A stretch of DNA of 64,000 bases from Bog-473 sp963756025 (GTDB lineage: Bacteria; Actinomycetota; Acidimicrobiia; Acidimicrobiales; RAAP-2), in contig CAVWMF010000007.1 of assembly GCA_963756025.1 (NCBI GenBank), positions 806,001-870,000 of the forward strand, in the 5' to 3' direction. Shown piece after piece: positions 57,234 to 64,000 of this stretch (the stretch's first letter is position 1; each line of letters opens with the position of its first letter). The position numbers and the translations under genes are program-made. The notes under the pieces are model-generated. The model worked only from the letters and a program-made list of their open reading frames with translations. It was not told the DNA's origin and searched no databases.

Positions 57234-58127
57234 TCACGTCTGCAGGTCGCCCACGCCGGCGGCGAGTGCCTCGAGCTCGTCGCGCCACGCACCCGGGGCC
57301 GCCATGGGACGCACGATGAACTTGGAGAATCCGACCTCGAGGAAGGATTCGAGCAAGGCCCGCAGGGCGTCCAACCCCACCGGGAGCAGCTGCTCGAGGG
57401 GGCGACCCTTTGCCCGCCGGGCCAGGGCGGCGACCGCCTCGCTGTTGTAGTCGGTGCCTGCGGGGGCGTACGCGACACTGATCCCGAAATGCTCCGGGCT
57501 GATGACGCGGCCGTGCGCCGCCGCAACCTCGTCGATGACACGCTTTCCCGCCGCCGCCTCTGCCGGCGTGCACAGGGAGGGAATCCACCCGTCACCCAAC
57601 CGCCCGCAGCGATCGAGGGCCGCCGGCGCATTGCCGCCGAGCCACACGTCGAAGGGATCCTGGACCGGCCGGGGTGAGACCGAAACATCAGTGAACGAGC
57701 CGGACGGGCCATCGTGGCTGACCGACTCCCCAGCCCAGAATCGGCGCAACACGGGAAGCGCCTCCTCCATGAGGGCGCCCCGCTCGGAGGGCGGGATTCC
57801 GACGGCGGTGCGCTCACCTCCGATGGCCAGGCCCGGCACGAAGGTGAGCAGGAAGCGACCGCGTGAGAGCTGGTCCAGCGTGCCGATCGCCTTGGCCAAC
57901 CAGACCAGGTTCCGTCCCGGGAGCAGCATGGTGGTACCGATCTTGAGGCCCGGGCAGGCACCGGAGAGCCAGGCCAACCCGACCAGGGGATCGGGTCCGG
58001 GCCGTGAGAGCACCTCGGGCAGCCACACCGAGTCGAAGCCGTACCCGGCCACTGCCTGCCCCAGCGCCACCATGGCGTCAGGTCCCAGGTCATCTCCCCC
58101 GGCACTGATGCCGATCCGGATCTTCAT
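57234..58127 (-). CDS. LLM-class F420-dependent oxidoreductase
   Basis: A 297-residue luciferase-like TIM-barrel protein: MKIRIGISAGGDDLG, YGFDSVWLPEVLSRPGPDPL, GLKIGTTMLLPGRNLVWLAK and RFLLTFVPGLAIGGERTAVG. DPFDVWLGGNAPAALDRCGR and LGDGWIPSLCTPAE complete the pattern of the F420-dependent group. It probably transfers hydride to or from coenzyme F420. The substrate is unknown. It leads the DUF6817-like gene in a two-gene operon. Confidence 0.88.
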   Translation of the reverse strand: MKIRIGISAGGDDLGPDAMVALGQAVAGYGFDSVWLPEVLSRPGPDPLVGLAWLSGACPGLKIGTTMLLPGRNLVWLAKAIGTLDQLSRGRFLLTFVPGLAIGGERTAVGIPPSERGALMEEALPVLRRFWAGESVSHDGPSGSFTDVSVSPRPVQDPFDVWLGGNAPAALDRCGRLGDGWIPSLCTPAEAAAGKRVIDEVAAAHGRVISPEHFGISVAYAPAGTDYNSEAVAALARRAKGRPLEQLLPVGLDALRALLESFLEVGFSKFIVRPMAAPGAWRDELEALAAGVGDLQT

Positions 58128-58177
58128 CGTTCTCCTTTTTGTGTGGCTTGCCTGGCACGGCGGACCGATGCTGCGCT

Positions 58178-59194
58178 TCAGTCCGGCGCGGTAGCCAGGG
58201 CGGCGACGGCGCGTTCGAGGCCCGCATCGTCGACGTCGTGGTGGGTGACGAGTCGAACGATGTCCGGCGCGATCGTGCCGGCCAAAATGCCCTCATGCCC
58301 GAGATGGGCCAAGAGTTTCTCGGGTGCGCCATGGGTGAAGGTCACGATGTTGGTGCGCACCGAAGTGGGGTCGAGGCCGCAGCCCGGCCAACGGTCAGCC
58401 ACCACCTGGGCCAGGCGAGCGGCGCGGACGTGGTCCTCGGGCAGGCGCTCGACCATGTCCCGCAGGGCCACCAGTCCGGGTGCTGCCAGCACACCCGCCT
58501 GGCGCATGCCGCCCCCGAGGCGCTTGCGCTCCAGGCGCGCCCGGGCGAGCAGGGCCTCGGGCCCGGCCAGCAGCGAGCCGGCGGGGGCGCACAGGCCCTT
58601 CGACAGGCAGCACATCACGGTGGTGACCGGCCTGGCCCAGGCGGCGGCGGCCACCCCGGTAGCGGCCTCGGCATTGAACAGGCGCGCCCCGTCGAGGTGG
58701 ATGGGCACGTCGCCGGCGGCAGCAACGACCGCGGCGAGGCGCTCCATCGACCAGGGGGCACCGCCCGCCGCCATGTGCGTGTTCTCGATACTGATCAGCG
58801 AAACCGCGGGCTGATGGTACGCCGCCGCCTCACGCGCCCACATGACATCGGCCGGCGCGAGCATGCCGTCCGCGTCGTCGACCGCATGGAGCTGGACAGA
58901 CGAGTTGCGGGCGGCGGCGCCGTACTCGTAGGCCACCAGGTGCTGGCGCCGCCCGGCGACGACGGCGGTGCCTGCGGTGGCCAGGACCCGGACGGCGATC
59001 TGATTGGCCATCGTCCCGGAGGGGACGAAGAGAGACGCCGGCATTCCGACCCGCTCGGCGAACGCCTCCTCCAGCGCCCGCACCGTCGGGTCCTCCCCGT
59101 AGTCATCGTCGCCCACGACCGCGGCCGCCATGGCACGGCGCATGTCCGAGGTCGGTTGTGTGACGGTGTCACTCCGCAGGTCGACCAGGGCCAT
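58178..59194 (-). CDS. Low-specificity threonine aldolase (PLP enzyme)
   Basis: A 338-residue fold-type I PLP enzyme: ALVDLRSDTVTQPTSDMRRA, DDDYGEDPTVRALEEAFAER, LFVPSGTMANQIAV, IENTHMAAGG, IHLDGARLFNAEAATG and the PLP lysine in CLSKGLCAPAGSLLAG. It cleaves L-threonine to glycine and acetaldehyde. I chose ATG 59194, where the family's LRSDTVT motif begins; the frame upstream to 59506 is not protein-like. It is divergent from the thioesterase gene by 39 bases. Confidence 0.93.
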   Translation of the reverse strand: MALVDLRSDTVTQPTSDMRRAMAAAVVGDDDYGEDPTVRALEEAFAERVGMPASLFVPSGTMANQIAVRVLATAGTAVVAGRRQHLVAYEYGAAARNSSVQLHAVDDADGMLAPADVMWAREAAAYHQPAVSLISIENTHMAAGGAPWSMERLAAVVAAAGDVPIHLDGARLFNAEAATGVAAAAWARPVTTVMCCLSKGLCAPAGSLLAGPEALLARARLERKRLGGGMRQAGVLAAPGLVALRDMVERLPEDHVRAARLAQVVADRWPGCGLDPTSVRTNIVTFTHGAPEKLLAHLGHEGILAGTIAPDIVRLVTHHDVDDAGLERAVAALATAPD

Positions 59195-59233
59195 CACCGC
59201 CGAGCCTACCCAGGGGGCAAGTAACATGGCCCC

Positions 59234-59701
59234 GTGCCGACGCCGTCTGCGCCCGACGCCGACGATCGCCGGCTCTTTCCGAGCGGACGGCACGATGTCC
59301 ACGAGTTGCTCGACGTCGAAGTTCTCGAAGCTGGTCCCGAGAAGGTCGTCCTGCGCCTGCCGGTGACGTGGAAGGTGCACCAGCCCTACGGCCTCCTGCA
59401 CGGAGGGGTGTCCGCCCTCCTGGCGGAGTCGGCCGCCAGTTTCGGTGCCTCGCTGGCCGCCGGGAAGGACCGCCAGGTGGTGGGCATCGAGATCAACGCC
59501 AGCCATCTGCGCGGGATGAAGGAAGGGAATCTGACCGCGACTGCCGTCCCGTTACGGGTGGGCAGAACCGTCCAGGTCTGGTCGATCGACCTGACCGACG
59601 ACGAGGATCGGGCCATTTGTGCCGCCCGCTGCACCCTGGCCGTGCTCGGAGGGCCCGGAGGGGCTACGGGAGCCGTTGGTGATTCTGCCGCGAAGAGGTA
59701 G
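59234..59701 (+). CDS. PaaI-type hotdog thioesterase
   Basis: A 155-residue single hotdog domain: VTWKVHQPYGLLHGGVSALL, AESAASFGASLAAGKD, VGIEINASHLRGMKEGNLTA and a final CAARCTLAVLGG. HGG and the following Glu are the usual active-site region of PaaI/YbgC-like thioesterases. It would hydrolyse an aromatic or short-chain acyl-CoA. The start is GTG 59234. It lies upstream of an LLM-thiolase-KASIII run on the same strand. Confidence 0.88.
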   Translation: MPTPSAPDADDRRLFPSGRHDVHELLDVEVLEAGPEKVVLRLPVTWKVHQPYGLLHGGVSALLAESAASFGASLAAGKDRQVVGIEINASHLRGMKEGNLTATAVPLRVGRTVQVWSIDLTDDEDRAICAARCTLAVLGGPGGATGAVGDSAAKR

Positions 59702-59767
59702 GCGCGGCACAATCACCGGGCGTAACATGACGGTGTGACGCCGGTAGGAAACGGAGCGCTGTCTCCC

Positions 59768-60721
59768 ATGCTCGGACTGATCCTCCCGGCCAGCTTGCAG
59801 GAAGAACTTCCTGATGAAAGCGGTGTTACCTCTGGTACTACCCCGTGCACGGCGCAGAACCTCGCCGAGCTCTTTCGGAGGGCTGAGGCCACAGGAGCGG
59901 ACTCGCTGTGGGTGGTTGACCACCTTTACTGGCCCCACCCCATCAACGAATGCCTCACCACGTTGGCCATCGGCGCCGGCGCCACCGGGCGTCCCACGCT
60001 CGGTTCGTGCATCCTGCAGCTCCCCCTGCGCCAGCCTTCCGCGGTGGCCAAGCAGGCCACCGCGCTCCAGCACCTCTCCGGCGGTCGTTTCATTCTGGGC
60101 GTCGGCGTCGGCAGCCATCCCGACGAATACGCCCGGGCGGGTGTCGACTACCGCCGGCGCGGCCAGCTGATGGACGAGGGCATCGCCACGATGAACGAGG
60201 CCTGGGCGGGCGCCGATGGGACCTTCGGCACACACGACATCCGCTATCACCAACTTCCGCCCTCGCCCCGCGTACCCCTGTGGATCGGCGGATCGAGTCC
60301 CGCCGCCCGCAAACGGGCCGCCGCAGTTGGTGACGGCTGGGCCCCGCTCTTCATCACTCCGGACGACTACGGGCCGGCGCTCTCGGCTCTTCGCCAAGAG
60401 ACCGAAGCCGCCGGGCGCCATCCCGACGCCGTCGAACCGGCGGTGGTGATCTTCGCCCGCGTCGGTCCTGACGACGAGGCTCCCGCCCGCGGCACGGAGT
60501 GGCTGTCGGACATGTACGGCGTCCCACCCAAGGCATTCGAGCGCCACCTGGTCGCCGGGGAGCCCGAGACGTGTGCCGCCGCCCTCGGGCATTATGTCGA
60601 AGCCGGGGCCCGCCACATCATCGTCATGGTGGCCGCCACCGGCGCCGTGCGGCACTTCGCCGCGTTGCGCGCCGCGTTCATGGCCCGTTCCCATCCCGTC
60701 CCTGCCGAGGTGTCCGCATGA
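59768..60721 (+). CDS. LLM-class flavin/F420-dependent oxidoreductase
   Basis: A 317-residue luciferase-like protein: GADSLWVVDHLYWPHPINEC, GSCILQLPLRQPSAVAKQAT, LQHLSGGRFILGVGVGSHPD, VPLWIGGSSPAARKRAAAVG and GDGWAPLFITPDDY. These segments fit the F420-dependent subgroup. GTG 59735 is an alternative start. The stop TGA overlaps the ATG that begins the thiolase-like gene, so the genes are coupled. The neighbouring acyl-CoA enzymes suggest a lipid or polyketide-type substrate. Confidence 0.88.
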   Translation: MLGLILPASLQEELPDESGVTSGTTPCTAQNLAELFRRAEATGADSLWVVDHLYWPHPINECLTTLAIGAGATGRPTLGSCILQLPLRQPSAVAKQATALQHLSGGRFILGVGVGSHPDEYARAGVDYRRRGQLMDEGIATMNEAWAGADGTFGTHDIRYHQLPPSPRVPLWIGGSSPAARKRAAAVGDGWAPLFITPDDYGPALSALRQETEAAGRHPDAVEPAVVIFARVGPDDEAPARGTEWLSDMYGVPPKAFERHLVAGEPETCAAALGHYVEAGARHIIVMVAATGAVRHFAALRAAFMARSHPVPAEVSA

Positions 60722-61924
60722 GCGTCCGTACCGACCGACGTCGCCATCCTCGGGACCGGCATGACCGACATGAGCCGTCGTGATCTCTCGCCCGAGACGA
60801 TGGCCTACCAGGCCGCCCACGAGGCGCTGGCCGACGCCGGCCTGTCGCCCGACGAGCTCGGCCTCGTCATCGTCGGCAACGCGACGGCGGGTCGCCTGAA
60901 CGATCAGGCCTGCGTGCGCGGCCAGTCCTGGCTGCGCAAGGCCGGGTTGAGCGAAGTGCCGATCGTCAACGTCGACAACTCCTGTGCCGGAGGGAGCTCC
61001 GCCCTGCATCTCGCCACCATGATCGCCACCTCCGCGGAGCGTCCTGTACTCGCGCTCGGTGTCGAGAAGATGTGGACGGGGAACCGGGGCGAGACCATGG
61101 CGGGGATCGAGGACGGACTGCCGGCCGACTACCGCCACGACCTGCACGACCAGCGCCACGCCGACGCCAACCCGGCCGGCAGCATCCTGATGGGCCTGAA
61201 CAACGGCTGGGCCCTGCGCCTGATGGCCGATCGGGGCGTCACGCTGCGCCAGATGGCCTCGGCCGCCGTGAAGGCGTTCGACCATGCGGCACGCAACCCG
61301 TTGGCCCAGTGCCAGCGCACGACCACCGTGGAGGAGGTCCTGGCCTCGCCCCAGGTGGCCGGAGTCCTCACCCGGCTCATGTGCAGCTCGTTCACCGACG
61401 GCGCCGCGGCGGTCGTCGTGGCGGGGCCGGCGATTTCTGCCCCCGCCTCCGCCCCCCGTATTATCGGTTCGGTGGCCCGCTCCGGAAATGGTCTGCTCGA
61501 CTACCACGACCGTCTTTCCCAGGCCGCCGAGGCAGCATGGGAGGCGTGGGGCCTCGGTCCCGACGATTTCGATCTGGTCGAGCTGCACGACGCCACCGCA
61601 CCCGAGGAGATCTTCGCCCTCGAGTCGCTCGGGTTCTTCGGGCGGGGAGAGGCCGGGCCGGCGACGGAAGCGGGCCTTACGGGGATGGACAGTCCCGGCC
61701 TGGTCGTGAACCCGAGTGGTGGCCTGGTCGGGCGCGGGCATCCCCTCGGCGCCACCGGCCTGGCACAGGTGGTCGAGCTCGCAACGCAGATCCGCGGCCG
61801 CGCCGGGGCCCGCCAGATCAGCGGGGCCCGCCTCGGTCTGGCCGTGAACACGGGTGGCATCATCGAAGGCGACGCCGGCTTTGTCGGCATCCACGCCGTC
61901 CGCGCCGGGTCCGGGTCCAAGTGA
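60718..61924 (+). pseudogene. Thiolase-fold (SCP-x/acetyl-CoA acetyltransferase-like) gene, frameshifted near its start
   Basis: ATG 60718 overlaps the previous stop. The first codons (MSVRTD) are then followed by a duplicated CGAC near 60738-60745 that shifts the frame. Removing one copy gives MSVRTDVAILGTGMTDMSRR and a normal thiolase. The body has VPIVNVDNSCAGGSSALHLA (nucleophile Cys), VELHDATAPEEIFALESLG and SGGLVGRGHPLGATGLAQVV. As it stands, translation could only restart at ATG 60761, missing the first strand. It is either a recent indel or a sequence error. It probably condenses or cleaves acyl-CoA. Confidence 0.75.
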
Positions 61925-62848
61925 CCGGCATCCGCATCACCGGCTGGGGCATCGCGCTGCCGGACAAGATCGTGACCAACGACGACATGGCGGTCAGCCT
62001 CGACACGAGCGACACCTGGATCACCGAGCGCACCGGCATCCGCGAACGCCGCATCGGGGGCACGACCTCCGGCCTCGCCATCGAGGCCGGGCAGAACGCG
62101 CTCCGCTGCGCCGGGCTCACCGGGGCCGACATCGACCATGTCGTGCTGGCCACGACGACGCCGGACGGCATCGTCCCCGGCACGGCGCCGACGGTGCAGA
62201 ACGCGCTCGGGGATCAAGGGCGGTGCGTTCGACATCAACGCCGCCTGCTCGGGCTTCGTCTACGGCCTGGTCACCGCGGCCGGCCTGATCGCCACCGGCG
62301 CCGGCCCGATCCTCCTCATAGGCTCGGAAACCCTTTCGAAGATCACCGACATGGACGATCGGGCCATCGCCATCATCGTGGGCGACGGCGCCGGCGCGGT
62401 GGTCGTGCAGCCGGTCGAGGGCCCGGGACAGCTGCTGAGCTGGAACCTGAATTCCGACGGGTCGCTCCGTCACCTGCTCTACTGCGAGCACGGCGGGACC
62501 CTCTACATGGACGGCAAAGAGGTCTTCCGCAAAGCGGTCCGGGTGGTCGTCGAGTCGGCCGAGCGGGCCATGGCCGACGCCGGGCTCGGCCCCGACGACG
62601 TCTCGTTGCTCGTGCCGCACCAAGCCAACCTGCGCATCATCGTGGCGGCCTGCCAGCGTCTGGGCATTCCCGAAGAGCGCACCGTGGTGGTCATCGACCG
62701 CTACGGCAACACCTCGTCCGCCTCTATTCCTCTGGCCCTGCACGATGCCATCAGCAACGACCGGGTCCACGACGGTGACAACCTCCTCCTCACCGGCTTC
62801 GGTGGGGGCATGACATGGGCCAGCGCCGTCTTGCGCTGGGGCCCGTGA
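61921..62848 (+). pseudogene. KASIII (FabH-like) gene with one-base frameshift
   Basis: GTG 61921 overlaps the thiolase stop. The first part reads IRITGWGIALPDKIVTNDDM and DIDHVVLATTTPDGIVPGTA. At 62208-62211 a run of four G shifts the frame; three G restores NALGIKGGAFDINAACSGFV. The catalytic set is complete across the join: Cys in AACSGF, His in VPHQANLRI, Asn in YGNTSSASIP. The end is FGGGMTWASAVLRW. It would start a fatty-acid or related chain, or act as a CoA ketosynthase. A homopolymer error is the simplest explanation. Confidence 0.8.
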
Positions 62849-63721
62849 GCGCGGTGGCCGCCAGCCCCTCCCTCGTCATCCTGGCCGCCGGCCGGGCCCG
62901 CCGCTACGGGGGCGTCAAGCCCCTGGCGCCCGTCGGGCCGCGCGGTGAAGCCGTCATCGACCTGGTCGCCAGCGATGCGTTGGCTGCCGGCTTCGGAACG
63001 ATCGTGCTCGTGCTGGGCCCAGCGACGGGACCGGCGATCCGCTACCACGTCGAGCACACCTGGCCTTCGCACGTCGACGTCCGCTTCGCCCTCCAAGAGG
63101 CTCCTCTCGGCACGGTCAACGCCGTCCTGAGTGCTTCGGACTACGTCGGCGACACTCCCTACGGCGTCGGGAACGCCGACGACATCTACGGACGGGCCGC
63201 ATGCGCCCTCCTGGTGCGCGCACCTCGAGGCCCTCGACACCACCAACGCCCTGGTCGGCTTCCGCCTGGCCGACGCCGTCATCGGGCAGGCCCCGGTGAC
63301 CCGGGGCATCTGCGAGGTGGGACCCGACGGGCAGTTACGCCGCGTCGACGAACGGCGCCAGGTGACCGCCCAGCCCGACGGAACGTTCGCGTCCGCCGAC
63401 GGGCTGGAGCCTTCGCAGCTCTCCCCCGACGCCCGTGTCTCCATGAACCTCTGGGGCTTCACCCCGGCCTTTCACAAGACGCTGCAGGTCGCTATGGCGG
63501 CTGCCACCGACGCGTCCGAAGAAGCCGAGGTGCTGCTGCCCGAAGTCGTGGCCGAGTCCTTGGTCTCGTCCCCGTTCTCCGTGCTGTCGGCGAGCGGACG
63601 GTGTATCGGGGTCACGCATCCTGACGACCTGGCGTTGGTGCAGGGCGAACTGGCCCACCAGGTCAGCCAAGGCGAGCGCCCGGCCGCGCTGTGGACCCCG
63701 GTCGAGGGCGATCGCGCCTGA
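62845..63721 (+). pseudogene. Sugar-nucleotidyltransferase-like gene with frameshift
   Basis: GTG 62845 overlaps the FabH stop. The N-terminal GT-A motif is SLVILAAGRARRYGGVKPLA, followed by GEAVIDLVASDALAAGFGTI and GNADDIYGRAACALL. Near 63215-63230 the frame moves and continues HLEALDTTNALVGFRLADAV, RGICEVGPDGQLRRVDERRQ and SMNLWGFTPAFHKTLQVAMA. It would activate a sugar phosphate with an NTP; the donor is unknown. It is the third coupled gene in a row carrying a single indel. Confidence 0.7.
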
Positions 63722-64000
63722 AGCCCAGGCGCGACGCAACCCCGAGTAACCGTTCGGCCGAAGCCTCCCGTGCTCCTCGGGGCCACGTCTGAGACGCACC
63801 GTCGACACCGTTCCGGGATCGTGTCGGACAATCCCGTCCCGGGCCTGGTCCGGCGGCTCCAGGGAAGTCACCATTCCGTCACACGGTACGCCTGTCGTCG
63901 GAAACGTCTCCCCGCTCCGGCCGCGAGTCCCTTGCGGAACTCAATGCCGACCCTCGATCCGGCCTTGCGGCTTTCTCTCGGCCACCTTCGCGGTCCGCCT
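63722..64000. other. Region at the right edge
   Basis: No gene could be supported. The open frames on the minus strand overlap the nucleotidyltransferase and look like shadows. Confidence 0.4.

Noticed and set aside
57224..58105. Extended 483-residue reading of the DUF6817-like gene
   Set aside because: The upstream part overlaps the LLM gene in another frame and is Arg/Ser/Pro-rich. The natural start is ATG 57223.
59552..61894. 780-residue minus-strand frame
   Set aside because: It is antisense to the LLM and thiolase-like genes. High GC creates long antisense frames. Its composition (Gly/Arg/His-rich) is not protein-like.

Overview
The window looks like a high-GC actinobacterial chromosome, and an Acidimicrobiia-type genome is my best guess. 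The reasons are two F420-type LLM oxidoreductases, a mycothiol-type LmbE amidase, a SigK/RskA-like sigma and anti-sigma pair, an LCP cell-wall ligase, actinobacterial-type LexA boxes and probable leaderless starts. The lineage is inferred from gene content only.

The window has three zones. (1) Positions 1 to about 29.8 kb are accessory DNA. Small hypothetical genes are interspersed with decayed genes: IS110 and istB transposase pieces, a broken tyrosine integrase, a STAS pseudogene and several frameshifted small genes. A degenerate dispersed repeat occurs four times. A 3.2-kb three-gene tyrosine-recombinase element (24912-28088) sits exactly inside an IS21-type istB gene, followed by a full IS256-family element.

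(2) Positions 29811-50313 form an integrated, probably mobilisable element (IME) of about 20.5 kb. It is bounded by a 45-bp exact direct repeat of the 3' part of tRNA-Arg(CCT). Its tyrosine integrase lies beside the intact tRNA, and tandem TGTAGGGA repeats lie just inside both ends. It carries MobA/MobC-type mobilisation genes, an excisionase-like gene, and an array of GGGTTCAT-N10-ATGAACCC inverted repeats upstream of mobC. A conflict-type cargo lies at 30.3-36.9 kb: a PHP+SMC-like ATPase, a trypsin-like protease with an unknown partner, and a PD-(D/E)XK-like protein. Two LexA-type boxes in this cargo sit on recognisable promoters. The IME also holds a small metabolic cargo (two SDRs, DUF1330, TetR, SRPBCC), a RelA/SpoT-domain protein, and an exonuclease/XRE module that is duplicated at 22.0-23.3 kb.

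(3) Positions 50.3-64 kb are conserved chromosome: the tRNA, an LCP protein, ahcY behind a candidate SAH riboswitch, the sigma/anti-sigma pair, an Mca-like amidase, LLM oxidoreductases, threonine aldolase, a hotdog thioesterase, and a coupled thiolase-KASIII-nucleotidyltransferase run. The last three genes each contain one frameshift. Similar single indels occur in other genes, so residual sequencing errors are a real possibility and every pseudogene call here depends on that.
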